DNA of 64,000 bases from CAVVJA01 sp963801715 (GCA_963801715.1 CAWDGB010000014.1:124001-188000); one strand, 5' to 3'. Positions 49,502-59,768 are shown, numbered from the stretch's first letter. Notes: generated from the sequence alone by a model not told the origin. Program-made: numbers and translations.

Positions 49502-50166
49502 CAGGGTCCTCCCTCTGGCGACGTGCTTGCGACGTCACGAAGCAACGGTGTGCGCGCATCGGTCGTCAGGACGTGAATCGTGTCGCCCGCCTGGATCAAC
49601 GTAGAAACCGTTGGCAGCTCGCCCACTCCGAACCGGGTGATGAGCCCGACCCGGGAGCTGGTCGCCGCCTCGAACTCCGACAGCTTGTGCCCCACCCAGC
49701 CCTCGTGCGGAGTGACATGAAGCATCACGATCGCGCCTGAGGGATCGCGCCAGGCCTCGGCCGTCGATTCGCCGAGGACGCTCTTGAGCAGGCGGCTTGC
49801 TGTCCAGGGGACCGTGGCGACCGTTGGAATGCCTAGCCGCTCGTAGACCTCGGCTCGTTTGGAGTCGTAGATGCGAGCGATCACCTTCTGCACGCCGAAC
49901 GTCTCCCGCGCCACCCTGGCCGCGATGATGTTCGAGTTGTCGCCGCTGCTCACCGCGGCGAAGGCGTCCGCCTCCTCGACGCCGGCCGCGATCATCGTGT
50001 TGCGGTCGAAACCGAGTCCGGTGACCGTCCGGCCCTGGAAGTGGTCGCCCAGGCGGCGAAACGCGGCGGGATCCATGTCGATGACGGCGACGCTCTGCTC
50101 GAGCCGCTCCAGGTGGTGGGCCAACGACGATCCGACCCGTCCACACCCCATGATGACGACGTGCAC
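49501..50166 (-). CDS. ceoB: TrkA-family K+ uptake regulatory subunit, CeoB
   Basis: Partner of CeoC with the same RCK-N/RCK-C layout: HVVIMGCGRVGSSLAHHLE (dinucleotide-binding, residues 2-20), VIDMDPAAFRRLG, SSGDNSNIIAARVARE and the RCK-C end GELPTVSTLIQAGDTIHVLTT (two strands). GTG at 50166 gives 221 residues and an AGGAGAGGAG ribosome site about nine bases upstream; an ATG at 50175 is too close to that site. Divergent from the APC permease gene. Confidence 0.92.
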   Translation of the reverse strand: MHVVIMGCGRVGSSLAHHLERLEQSVAVIDMDPAAFRRLGDHFQGRTVTGLGFDRNTMIAAGVEEADAFAAVSSGDNSNIIAARVARETFGVQKVIARIYDSKRAEVYERLGIPTVATVPWTASRLLKSVLGESTAEAWRDPSGAIVMLHVTPHEGWVGHKLSEFEAATSSRVGLITRFGVGELPTVSTLIQAGDTIHVLTTDARTPLLRDVASTSPEGGP

Positions 50167-50342
50167 GGGGCACATCTCCTCTCCTGGAGTACGACGAGTC
50201 CGTGGCGAACGGCGACGTCCGGCTCGCAAACTCCCGCGTCCGCGACGCTACACAACGCCGGCGTGATCCGGCACGGACCACCGGGCCCGCGCGAACTGCG
50301 TGAGTAAGCGGTTCCGGCGCGCGGAGACGTATTCTGCGGCGA

Positions 50343-52430
50343 GTGAGCGTCGTCACGAGGGTCGCCAAGCGACTCATCATTGGCAGCCCGATGCGCTCGG
50401 ACCGGGCTGGCCATGTGTTGCTTCCCAAACGCCTGGCGCTGCCGATCTTCGCGAGCGACGCGCTGTCGAGCGTCGCCTATGCCACGCAAGAGATTCTGCT
50501 GGTGCTGGCGTTCGGTGGCACGGCCTATCTGTTTCTGACGCCGTGGGTGGCGACGGCGGTAATCGTGTTGATGATCGCCGTCGTCGCGTCCTACCGGCAG
50601 CTGGTCCGCGCCTATCCGACGGGCGGCGGCGACTACGAGGTGGCCAGCCGGAACATCGGCCGGCCCGCCGGTGTCGTCGTTGCCAGCGCGTTGCTCGTCG
50701 ACTACGTGATGACGGTCGCGGTGTCGGTGTCCGCGGGCGTCGACAACATCATCTCCGCGATTCCGTCGCTGCACGGTGCTCGAGTGTGGCTAGCACTCGG
50801 TTTCGTCGTGCTGCTCGCCGCGGTGAACCTACGAGGCCTCCGCGAGGCCGGCATTGCGTTCGCTGCACCCACGTACCTGTTCGCGGCCGGGGTGTTCATC
50901 ATGATCGGCACCGGCCTGGTCCGGGTCGCACTCGGCGACGCGCCGGTCGCCGAGAGCGCGCACTACGGCTGTGGAGCCGCAGCCCGGCTACGGATCACTC
51001 GGGTTCCTCGCGCTGTGCTTTCTGGCGCTGCGGGCCTTCTCGTCCGGCTGTACCGCGTTAACCGGCGTCGAGGCGATCGCGAACGGTGTGCCGGCGCTTC
51101 CGGCCACCGAAGGCCCGCAATGCCCAGATCACGTCTGATGATGATGGGCGCGATAGCCACCACGATGTTCGCCGGAATCACCGCCCTGGCCCTCATTTCG
51201 GACGTGCACGTGGCCGAGAACCCGTGTGACCTGGTCGGCTTCGTCGACTGCCAGCATCGACCGCAGCGCACGGTGATCGCCCAGGTCGCCGCGGCCGTGT
51301 TCGGCGGCTCGAACTCGGTCGGGTTCTTCTATATCCAGGCGGCCACCGCGCTGATCCTGGTGCTCGCGGCCAATACGGCCTTCAACGGCTTCCCGCTACT
51401 CGGCTCGATCCTCGCCCAGGACCGCAACCTGCCCCGCCAGCTGCACACGCGGGGCGACCGACTGGCGTACAGCAACGGCATCCTCATGCTCGCGGTCGCG
51501 GCCGGGGCGCTGATCGTGATCTACCACGCCGACGTCACGCGCCTGATCCAGCTTTACATCATCGGCGTGTTCACGTCGTTCACGCTGGGGCAGACCGGGA
51601 TGGTCCGGCACTGGAACCGGGCCTTGCGAACCGAACGTGACTCCGCCGAGCGGCACCGGATGATTCGCTCCCGCGCCATCAACGCGTTCGGGGCGAGCCT
51701 CGCCGGGCTCGTGCTTGTCATCGTCATCGCGACAAAGTTCACTAAAGGTGCATACCTCGTGCTGATCGCGATGCCGCTTCTGTACCTGCTCATGCGGGCC
51801 ATCAACCGGCACTACACGCAGGTGTCCAAGGAGTTGACCGTCGATCAACGCGGGCTGATGCTGCCCTCCCGCAACCATGTCGTCGTACTGGTGTCCAAGC
51901 TGCACAAGCCGACGATGCGCGCCCTGGCTTATGCGCGGGCGACGCGGCCGGACACGTTGACCGCGCTGACGGTCAACGTCGACGACGAGGAGACGCGCGC
52001 GCTGCTGGCCGAATGGGAACGTCACGACCTCCCGGTGACGCTCACCGTCCTGGAATCGCCATTTCGCGAGGTGACGACGCCCATCGTCGATTACGTGCGG
52101 AACCTCCGGATGAAACGGCCGAACGATGTGGTCAGCGTGTTCATCCCCGAGTACGTGGTCGGGCACTGGTGGGAGCACGTGCTGCACAACCAGTCGGCGC
52201 TCCGCCTGAAGACGCGCCTGCTGTTCCAGCCCGGGGTGATGGTCACGAGCGTGCCCTGGCAGCTTGCCTCCTCCCAGCTGCGGGTGGACTCGGAGGCAGT
52301 GGGCACCGGGGCCGGCCTTCCGCAGCAAGGCCAAGGTCCGGCGATCTACACCGACAATGCCGCCAGTTCGACGACCGCGCCGGCTCGACCCGCTGAACCG
52401 GACGAGCCACGCATTCCATCTCGGTCGTAA
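50343..52430 (+). CDS. APC-family permease with three compensating +1 frameshifts
   Basis: An amino acid-polyamine-organocation transporter (Rv2690c-type) with a soluble C-terminal domain. The N-terminal helices are good (ALPIFASDALSSVAYATQEIL; VDYVMTVAVSVSAGVDNIISA). Between 50967 and 51137 the continuous frame gives Arg-rich nonsense. The expected helix (GSLGFLALCFLALRAFSSGC, TALTGVEAIANGVPA) is found one frame over from 50971, then FRPPKARNAQIT one frame further from 51098, and the original frame returns at LMMMG after 51135. Three extra bases (near 50970, 51097, 51135) explain this and leave the overall frame open. The corrected protein is about 694 residues. Substrate unknown; K+ or amino acid transport fits the ceoBC neighbours. 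Confidence 0.88.
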   Translation: MSVVTRVAKRLIIGSPMRSDRAGHVLLPKRLALPIFASDALSSVAYATQEILLVLAFGGTAYLFLTPWVATAVIVLMIAVVASYRQLVRAYPTGGGDYEVASRNIGRPAGVVVASALLVDYVMTVAVSVSAGVDNIISAIPSLHGARVWLALGFVVLLAAVNLRGLREAGIAFAAPTYLFAAGVFIMIGTGLVRVALGDAPVAESAHYGCGAAARLRITRVPRAVLSGAAGLLVRLYRVNRRRGDRERCAGASGHRRPAMPRSRLMMMGAIATTMFAGITALALISDVHVAENPCDLVGFVDCQHRPQRTVIAQVAAAVFGGSNSVGFFYIQAATALILVLAANTAFNGFPLLGSILAQDRNLPRQLHTRGDRLAYSNGILMLAVAAGALIVIYHADVTRLIQLYIIGVFTSFTLGQTGMVRHWNRALRTERDSAERHRMIRSRAINAFGASLAGLVLVIVIATKFTKGAYLVLIAMPLLYLLMRAINRHYTQVSKELTVDQRGLMLPSRNHVVVLVSKLHKPTMRALAYARATRPDTLTALTVNVDDEETRALLAEWERHDLPVTLTVLESPFREVTTPIVDYVRNLRMKRPNDVVSVFIPEYVVGHWWEHVLHNQSALRLKTRLLFQPGVMVTSVPWQLASSQLRVDSEAVGTGAGLPQQGQGPAIYTDNAASSTTAPARPAEPDEPRIPSRS

Positions 52431-52440
52431 CGACACCGTC

Positions 52441-53719
52441 ATGGCTGGGCCGGAGCTGGCAGTCGGCGAGCAGCTCGACCTGTCGATCGGTGCCGTGGCG
52501 CACGGTGGACACTGCGTGGCCCGCGTTGGAGATAATCCCGACAGTCAGGTTGTGTTCGTGCGACACGCCCTGCCTGGGGAGCGGGTGCGAGCCGTGATCA
52601 CCGAGCTGCACCCGTCCTACGCCCGCGCCGATGCCGTGGAGATCATCCGGCCGTCGCCGGACCGGGTGCCGCCGCCTTGCCCGCACGCCGGACCCGCGCG
52701 CTGCGGTGGCTGCGACTGGCAGCACGCATCTGGCGCGGCTCAACGCGAGTTGAAAGCGCGGGTCGTCCGCGAGCAGTTCCAGCGAGTCGCCGGGTTGGAC
52801 GTCACCGCGCTGCTCCGCGAAGTCGAGGAGCTCCCTGGTGGCCTATTGGGTTGGCGGACCCGCACGGTGTACGCCGTCGACGCGGTCGGCCGGCTCGGAC
52901 TTCGTCGGCATCGGTCACACGAGGTCGAGCAGGTGGACGCCTGTCCGCTCGGCGCGGCCGGGATCGGTGATCATCCGGCGCTGCGCCGTAGCTGGCGCGG
53001 CTATCGCGAGATCGCAGCAGTCCTGGGCAGCGACGGGACGACGACCCTGCTCGGTTACCGGAAGCCTCCGCGCCAGGCGAGCCGTCGGCGCGGTGCCGAC
53101 GTCATCGACGTGCTCGATGGCTCCGGCCGGCTACCTCATCACGTGGGCGGGCACGACTTCGAGGTCGACGCGGGCGGCTTCTGGCAGGTACACCCGGGCG
53201 CGGCGCCGGCGCTCGTCGGCGCGATTCTGTCCGGACTGCGGCCGACAGCCTGGCGATGTCGTCCTCGACCTGTACGCCGGCGCAGGGTTGTTCGCCGTGC
53301 TCCTCGGCGAGGCGGTGGGGGAGGCCGGCCGGGTTGTCGCCGTCGAAGGATCGCGGCAGGCCGCCGCCGATGCGCGAAACAACCTCCGCTCGGTCGGCGC
53401 GGTCCGGGCCGACGTGTGGCACGACCAGGTGTCGGCCGCGACCATCACCCGCCTGCACGCCGCTGGCGTCGGCCCGGATCTGGTCGTGCTCGACCCACCG
53501 CGGGCCGGCGCCGGTACCGATGTGATCCGCGCGATCCTCGCTACCGAGCCACGCGCGGTCGGCTACGTATCGTGCGACCCCGCGACGTTGGCTCGGGACG
53601 TTAGGGCGGCAGGCGACGCCGGCTGGCGGCTGGCCGAGCTACGGGCATTCGACGCTTTCCCGATGACGCACCACGTCGAGTGCGTAGCCATCCTGACTCC
53701 CACTGGAGAGACCACGTAG
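52441..53719 (+). CDS. TRAM-domain class I RNA (uracil-5-)methyltransferase, one +1 frameshift near 53251
   Basis: An RlmD/TrmA-like SAM-dependent methyltransferase (Rv2689c-type) acting on rRNA or tRNA uridines. It has an N-terminal TRAM domain (LDLSIGAVAHGGHCVARVGD, FVRHALPGERVRA), a Cys cluster (CPHAGPARCGGCDWQH) that could hold iron-sulfur, HHVGGHDFEVDAGGFWQVHP, and then the frame breaks. One base further on the methyltransferase core follows: DVVLDLYAGAGLFAVLLGE, VVLDPPRAGAG, the catalytic VSCDPATLARD and MTHHVECVAIL. Removing one base at about 53251 gives an intact 425-residue protein. It is 10 bases after the permease and 9 before dxs. Confidence 0.9.
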
Positions 53720-53728
53720 GCTCGGCGC

Positions 53729-55665
53729 GTGACTGGTGTGTTGGATCGCATTGGTTCGCCGGGGGACCTGCAGGCGCTGTCCGCCGACGAGTTGGCGGTG
53801 CTGGCGGAGGAGATCCGCGACATCCTCATTCAGACGGTCTCCCGCACCGGGGGGCACCTTGGTCCGAATCTCGGGGCCGTCGAACTCACCATCGCCCTGC
53901 ACCGGGTCTTCGATTCGCCGGCCGAGCCCTTGCTCTGGGACGTCGGTCATCAGGCCTACGTCCACAAGATCCTGACCGGGCGCGCGGAGCGGATGTCCAC
54001 GCTGCGGCAGACAGGGCGGCGTCTCCGGCTACCCGAGTCGCGCGGAGAGCCCGCACGACTGGATCGAGAATTCGCACGCGTCGACGGCTCTGTCCTACGC
54101 GGATGGGCTGTCCAAGGCATTCGCGATCCGGGGGGAACGTCGGACGGTCGTCGCCATCGTCGGTGATGGTGCGCTCACCGGCGGCATGTGCTGGGAGGCA
54201 CTGAACAACATCTCCGTCGCACAGCTGCCGGTCATCATCGTCGTGAACGACAACGGCCGTTCCTACGCGCCGACCATCGGCGCGTTTGCCCAGCACCTGG
54301 CCGAGCTCCGGCTGCGCCCGGGATACGAGCGCGTGCTCGGCAGCGTGAAGCACAATCTCCCTCGAGTGCCGGTCGTGGGGCCGCCTTTCTACGAGGCGCT
54401 GCACGGCATGAAGCGCGGCATGAAGGACATGCTTGCGCCGCAGGGAATGTTCGAGGACCTCGGGCTGAAGTACGTCGGACCGGTGGATGGGCACGACGTC
54501 GCGGCGGTGGAGCACGCGCTCCGGCTGGCGCGCGGCTTCAACGGTCCGGTGATCGTGCACGCGGTGACCCGGAAGGGTTACGGCTATCCGCCGGCCGAGA
54601 ACGATCAGACCGATCAGATGCACCAGTCGCGGGGTTTCGATCCAGCGACGGGCCTGCCGACGGCGACCGCGGGCCGGACCTGGACCGGGGTGTTCTCCGA
54701 CGAGCTGCTGCGCATCGCGGACACCCGTGACGATGTCGTCGCGATCACCGCGGCGATGTGCGAGCCAACCGGGCTCGGTCCGTTCGCGCGGCGCTACCCG
54801 GACCGTTTCTACGACGTGGGAATCGCCGAACAGCACGCCGTGACGTCAGCCGCGGGCATGGCGACCGGCGGCCTACACCCGGTGGTTGCCATCTATGCGA
54901 CGTTCCTCAATCGGGCCTTCGACCAGGTGTTGCTCGACGTCGCGTTGCATCGGCTACCGGTCACCTTCGTCCTCGACCGGGCCGGGCTGACCGGCGACGA
55001 CGGGCCGAGCCACAACGGCATGTGGGATCTGGCCATCCTGGGTGTCGTGCCTGGGCTGCGGATCGCCGCGCCTCGCGACGAGACGACACTGCGGACGGCG
55101 CTCGATGAGGCGATCGAGGACGACGCCGGGCCGACTGTCGTGCGGTTCCCGAAAACTCCCCTGGGCCATGATTTGCCGCCCATCCGACAGGTCGGCGGGG
55201 TCGACGTCCTGGCCGACCCTGACGTCGACGCCAGCGTGGACGTGCTCGTCGTATCGATCGGGCCGCTCGCGTACGAGGTCCTGGACGCGACGGCGAGGAT
55301 CCGCGAGGCCGGCTTCACCGTCCGGGTCGTCGACCCGAGGTGGGTCAATCCGATCCCTCGCGAGCTGGCATATCTAGCGCGGGCCGCCCGTCTGGTCGTT
55401 ACGGTCGAGGACGGCGTAGTCGCCAGCGGGGTCGGCGCGCGAGTGGCCCAGGCGCTGCGCGTCTCGGGCATCGACATACCAACTCGTGAGATCGGCATTC
55501 CCGGTGGCGTTTCTCGATCACGGCAAGGTCGCCGAGGTCCGAACCGAAGTGGGTTTCACGGCGCAGGACATCGGACGCCGGATCGTAGAGTGGACGGCTC
55601 AGGTGGAGCGGGCCGACGCGGATCGGCTGGACTCGGAAGCAGTCGACCGAATGACTACCGACTGA
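53729..55665 (+). CDS. dxs: 1-deoxy-D-xylulose-5-phosphate synthase Dxs, two +1 frameshifts (about 54017 and 55506)
   Basis: Dxs condenses pyruvate and glyceraldehyde-3-phosphate with thiamine diphosphate, the first step of the MEP isoprenoid pathway; its products supply DMAPP for MiaA. Segment 1 (53729-54017) ends at TLRQTG; the next frame continues GVSGYPSRAESPHDWIENSH to GDGALTGGMCWEALNN (thiamine-site motif) and on through DVGIAEQHAVTSAAGMA and VLDRAGLTGDDGPSHNG to EIGIPG at 55505. The third frame ends the protein (AFLDHGKVAEVRTEVGFTA, IGRRIVEWTA) at 55665. With both extra bases removed the protein is 644 residues, normal for Dxs. Start GTG at 53729. Confidence 0.93.
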
Positions 55666-55711
55666 CGATGCAGCCGGATCCAACAATGACGCCGAAAGGG
55701 GGAGGCTGACG

Positions 55712-56413
55712 ATGCGCATACTCGTCGTCGAGGATGAGGTGCAGCTCGCCGAGGCGGTGGCCCGTGGTCTCCGCCGGGAAGGCATGGCGGTCGACATCGC
55801 CATCGACGGAGATGACGGCTATCGCAAAGCGGTGTTGACCCGGTACGACGTCGTGGTACTTGATCGTGATCTACCAGGCATGTCCGGTGACGACATCTGT
55901 CGCCGGCTGGCCGACGAGGGTGTGCTCACCCGAGTCCTGATGTTGACCGCGAGCGGCACCGTCGAGGACAAGGTGGCCGGGCTGGCTCTCGGTGCGGACG
56001 ACTACCTGGCCAAGCCCTTTGCGTTCGCCGAACTCGTGGCGCGGGTGCGCGCGCTCGGCCGTCGCACGACACCGGCGGCACCGCCGGTGCTGACGGCGGG
56101 CGATCTGGAGCTGGATTCCGCTCGCCGCATCGTTACCCGCGGTGGAGAGGTGATCGAGCTGACCCGGAAGGAGTTCGGGGTACTGGAGACACTGCTCACC
56201 GCGCAGGGTGCTGTGGTCAGTAGCGAGGAGCTACTCGATCGGGTCTGGGACGAGAACGCCGACCCGTTCACCACCACCGTCCGGGTCACCATGATGACGC
56301 TGCGGCGAAAGCTCGGCGAACCTCCGATCATCGCCACCGTCGTGGGCTCGGGCTATCGCATCGATCCCGGCGCGCGCGTGCCGTACGACGAGGAGGCCGG
56401 GTCGGTGCCGTGA
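55712..56413 (+). CDS. OmpR-family response regulator
   Basis: The 233-residue protein has a receiver domain (E7/D8 in VVEDEV, phospho-acceptor D51 in VVLDRDLPG, K in LAKPF) and a winged-helix output domain (VIELTRKEFGVLETLLTAQGAVV; TTTVRVTMMTLRRKLGEP; GSGYRI). A GGGGGAGG ribosome site lies just upstream. The stop overlaps the start of the histidine kinase gene, so the two form one two-component operon. Target genes are unknown. Confidence 0.94.
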   Translation: MRILVVEDEVQLAEAVARGLRREGMAVDIAIDGDDGYRKAVLTRYDVVVLDRDLPGMSGDDICRRLADEGVLTRVLMLTASGTVEDKVAGLALGADDYLAKPFAFAELVARVRALGRRTTPAAPPVLTAGDLELDSARRIVTRGGEVIELTRKEFGVLETLLTAQGAVVSSEELLDRVWDENADPFTTTVRVTMMTLRRKLGEPPIIATVVGSGYRIDPGARVPYDEEAGSVP

Positions 56414-57645
56414 GGATCTTCCGCCCAACGCTGCGCATCCGCATGGCGTTGCTGTACGGCGGACTGGTCCTGCTCGTCGGCGTGTCCCTGCTGGTGTTGG
56501 CTTTGCTGCTGCTCGATCGGGCAGTCGGCAATCTCGGCATCTTCGCGAATAACCAGGGCCAGGTCACGGTCACCGACGAACATGGTCGAACCATCTACCG
56601 TGGCTCGGCCCAGGGTCTCGTCACCCTGGCCCGGCAGGATACGCGCGACTATGTGCTGCATACCGGCTTGATCTTCTTCGTGCTGGTCATCGTCATCGGC
56701 ACCCTCGGCGGCTACCTGCTGGCCAAGCAGGCCCTTCGCCCGATCGCCAAGGTCACGCACACTGCCCAGCAGCTGTCGACCGACACGCTTGACCAGCGCA
56801 TCAACCTAGGTGGTCCGGACGACGAGCTGCGCCGCCTGGCGGACACCTTCGACGAGATGCTGGCCCGCCTCGATGCGGCGTTCGGCAGCCAGAGATTGTT
56901 CGTGGCCAATGCCAGCCATGAGCTACGGACCCCGTTGTCGGTGATCCGCACCGAATTGGACGTCACGCTGTCCGACCCCGACGCGTCGTCCGAGGAGCTG
57001 CGCCGGATGGGTGAGGTGGTCCAGCAGGCGACCGACCGGGCCCAGCGGCTGGTGGGTTCGTTGCTGACGCTGGCCCGGCTGCAGGCCGGCGTCCGCGGTG
57101 AGCTGGAGGTGCGTGAGCCGGTCGATCTCGCGACGTTGGTGCCATCAGCGCTCGAGGGGGTGCAGCGGGATGCCGCGCTGCGCAACATCACGATCGAGCA
57201 AGAGGTTTCGCCTGCTCGCACCGTGGGCGATCCGCGCCTGCTCGACCGTTTGATCGGCAATCTGCTCGAGAATGCCGTTCGGCACAACGTGACCGGAGGC
57301 TGGGTTCGGATCAGCTGCGGCGAGAAGAGCGGCGGCGCCTGGCTGCATGTAGCCAACGGCGGTGCCGTCATCCCGCCAACCGAGGTGGTCTCGCTGTTCG
57401 AGGCATTTCGCCGGGGCGGCACTCGGCGAGCCCGTACGGCCACTCGCGGGTCGGGACTCGGCCTGTCGATCGTCCGGCTGATCGTCGATGCGCACCATGG
57501 GCGTCTGCAAGCCGCCGCTCCGCCGTTCGGAGGCCTCGCGATGCGCATCGAACTGCCGGGGCCGGAACGCGCGGCCGCCATCGCGATGGATGCCGCCGAC
57601 CGCCGATCCCTCGGGGTGCCGGAGCCTGCCCGCCGAACGGGCTGA
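56410..57645 (+). CDS. Sensor histidine kinase
   Basis: The 411-residue kinase has two transmembrane helices (about 13-35, ALLYGGLVLLVGVSLLVLAL; about 84-104, HTGLIFFVLVIVIGTLGGYL) around a short, 48-residue outer loop, a HAMP domain (LRPIAKVTHTAQQL), H170 in NASHELRTPLSV, the N box LLENAVRHN, a degenerate G1 (HVANGGAVIPP) and G2 GSGLGLSIVRLIVDAHHG. The small extracytoplasmic loop argues for sensing of the membrane or a partner protein. It starts four bases before the regulator's stop. Convergent with fadB. Confidence 0.94.
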   Translation: MRIFRPTLRIRMALLYGGLVLLVGVSLLVLALLLLDRAVGNLGIFANNQGQVTVTDEHGRTIYRGSAQGLVTLARQDTRDYVLHTGLIFFVLVIVIGTLGGYLLAKQALRPIAKVTHTAQQLSTDTLDQRINLGGPDDELRRLADTFDEMLARLDAAFGSQRLFVANASHELRTPLSVIRTELDVTLSDPDASSEELRRMGEVVQQATDRAQRLVGSLLTLARLQAGVRGELEVREPVDLATLVPSALEGVQRDAALRNITIEQEVSPARTVGDPRLLDRLIGNLLENAVRHNVTGGWVRISCGEKSGGAWLHVANGGAVIPPTEVVSLFEAFRRGGTRRARTATRGSGLGLSIVRLIVDAHHGRLQAAAPPFGGLAMRIELPGPERAAAIAMDAADRRSLGVPEPARRTG

Positions 57646-57668
57646 CGCCTTCACCGGACGGGCTGACG

Positions 57669-59768
57669 TCACGCAGGGACTGACGCCACTCCGGGTGGCA
57701 GAAACCGGGTGCCGGTTACGCGTTCGGACACACCAGAACGATCGAGGAAGGGCGTGACCCCGCCGAGGTGGAATGGCCAACCCGCCCCCAGAATCAGGCA
57801 CAGGTCGACGTCTTGGGGCGCGGCGATGACACCTTCGTCGAGCATGATCCGTATCTCCGAGGCCAGCGCGGCGAGCGCCCGCTCGCGGACCTGATGAGCG
57901 GTGCTCGGTGCCGAGCCCACCTCGAACATCGCCCGCACCTCCGGGTCAACGCTCGGTGTCCCGTCGTCCCACAGATACACCCCGGACTTGCCGGACTCGA
58001 CCAACCGGCGGGCGTTCTCACTTACCGCGAAACGGTCCGGAAACGCCGCATGCATCGTCTGCGCGGTGTGCAAGGCAACAGCTGGTCCGACCAGCGCCAA
58101 GAGCGTCACGGGACTCATCGGCAGCCCGAGCGGATCGAGTGCCCGGTCAGCATCCTCGATCGGCGTGCCTTCGTCGATAGCGGCCAGCACTTCGCCGAGA
58201 TACCGGGCGAGAAGCCGATTCACCACGAACCCGGGCCGGTCGCGAACCAGCACGCAGGACTTCTTCAACTGTTTACCGACCGCGAACGCGGTTGCCAACG
58301 CCGCGTCGCCAGTGTGCTCGGCTCGGACTATTTCGAGTAGCGGCATCACCGAGACCGGGTTGAAGAAATGCATTCCGACGACCCGCTCGGGCCGGTCGAG
58401 GCCCGCGGCTATCGCACTGACCGAGAGCGAGGATGTATTGGTCGCCAGCACCGCGTCCGGCGTGACCGCAGCTTCCACATCGGCGAGGACCTGCTTCTTC
58501 ACCGCCAGATCCTCGAATACCGCCTCGAGGACGAGATCCGCGTCGGCGAACGCGTCCAGCGACAGCGATCCCGTCACAAGTGCGGTGAGCCGGTTTGCGG
58601 CGTCCGTATCGATTCGGCCTCTTGCGTGCAGCTGCCCGATCTCCTGATGCACGTGATCGACGCCACGGTCCAGGCGGTCTTGGTCGACGTCGGTCAGGAC
58701 GACCGGGACCAGGAGCCGGCGGACCAGGAGCAGCGCGATCTGGCTGGCCATCAGGCCGGCACCCACGACGCCGACCTTGGTCACGGGCCGGGCAAGTGAG
58801 GTGTCGGGCGCGCCGACCGGGCGTCGGGCCCGTTTCTGGACGAGGTCGAACGCGTAAAGTCCCGCCCGCAGTTCGTCGCTCATCACCAAGTCGACAACCG
58901 CGTCGGTTTCCGCCGCGGAGCCGGTGTCGAGGTTAGCCTTGCGAGCCTGCGCGATCAGCTCGAGCGCCTGGTACGGGGCTGGCGCACCGCCATGCAGTCG
59001 TAGATCCAGGCCCGCCCGGCTCGTCTCGACGACATGGTTCCAGTCGTCGGTCGCATGGCTCTGCCGCATGACGGTCACCTCGCCGGTGACGACGCGCGCG
59101 GCCCACCGCAACGACTCAGCAAGGAAATCGGCGTCGGAGCGCAGAACGTCCACGAGGCCAAGCTTTGCCGCTTGATCCGCGCGAAGCATGCGGTTCTGGT
59201 TCAGCGGATTGTCGATGATGACCTTGACGGCAGCGGACGGTCCGATCAACCTCGGCAGGAGTTGCGTACCGCCCCAGCCAGGCAGGATGCCGAGAAACAC
59301 CTCCGGGAAGGCGATCGCGGTGACGCTAGCTGCGAGCGTTCGATAGTGGCAATGCAGCGCGAGTTCCAGACCGCCCCCGAGCGTCGCGCCGTTGAGGAAG
59401 GCGAATGTCGGTACCGGGCTGTCGAGCAACCTCCGGAATACCTGATGGCCAAGCTGGGCCATTTGCATGGCCTGCTCCCGCTCACGGATAAGCGCCATCC
59501 CTTTGATGTCGGCACCGGCGGCAAAGACGAAGGGTTTGCCGGTCACCCCGATGGCGGTCACCCGAGGGACGTGAGCCTCGATCTCGTCCAGTGCGGCGGC
59601 CAGGCTCGACAGCGCAGCCGGCCCGAGCGTGGACGGCCGGGTGTGATCGCGCCCGTTGTCGAGCGTGATGAGCGCGAACTCACCCGGCAGACCGGGAATG
59701 TCCAGATAGCGAACGAGGGCCTGGGTGACGATCTCGTCAGGGAATACGAGGTTGTCGGTCGCCGTCAC
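57669..59768 (-). CDS. fadB: Fatty acid oxidation multifunctional protein FadB (enoyl-CoA hydratase / 3-hydroxyacyl-CoA dehydrogenase)
   Basis: FadB catalyses hydration and then NAD-dependent oxidation in beta-oxidation. The 699-residue protein has an N-terminal crotonase domain (FVFAAGADIKGMA; FLNGATLGGGLELALHC; PEVFLGILPGWGGTQLLPRL) and a C-terminal 3-hydroxyacyl-CoA dehydrogenase (VGVVGAGLMASQIALLL NAD site near 335; TNTSSLSVSAIA; GMHFFNPVSVMPLLEIV; RDRPGFVVNRLLARYL). GTG at 59768 overlaps the fadA stop by four bases, so translation is coupled; the open frame upstream lies in fadA. Confidence 0.95.
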   Translation of the reverse strand: MTATDNLVFPDEIVTQALVRYLDIPGLPGEFALITLDNGRDHTRPSTLGPAALSSLAAALDEIEAHVPRVTAIGVTGKPFVFAAGADIKGMALIREREQAMQMAQLGHQVFRRLLDSPVPTFAFLNGATLGGGLELALHCHYRTLAASVTAIAFPEVFLGILPGWGGTQLLPRLIGPSAAVKVIIDNPLNQNRMLRADQAAKLGLVDVLRSDADFLAESLRWAARVVTGEVTVMRQSHATDDWNHVVETSRAGLDLRLHGGAPAPYQALELIAQARKANLDTGSAAETDAVVDLVMSDELRAGLYAFDLVQKRARRPVGAPDTSLARPVTKVGVVGAGLMASQIALLLVRRLLVPVVLTDVDQDRLDRGVDHVHQEIGQLHARGRIDTDAANRLTALVTGSLSLDAFADADLVLEAVFEDLAVKKQVLADVEAAVTPDAVLATNTSSLSVSAIAAGLDRPERVVGMHFFNPVSVMPLLEIVRAEHTGDAALATAFAVGKQLKKSCVLVRDRPGFVVNRLLARYLGEVLAAIDEGTPIEDADRALDPLGLPMSPVTLLALVGPAVALHTAQTMHAAFPDRFAVSENARRLVESGKSGVYLWDDGTPSVDPEVRAMFEVGSAPSTAHQVRERALAALASEIRIMLDEGVIAAPQDVDLCLILGAGWPFHLGGVTPFLDRSGVSERVTGTRFLPPGVASVPA

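Noticed and set aside
53729..55709. Programmed frameshifting in dxs, rny and miaA
   Set aside because: No slippery heptamer with a downstream structure is evident, the sites differ from gene to gene, and such shifts are not known for these families. Extra-base error is simpler.
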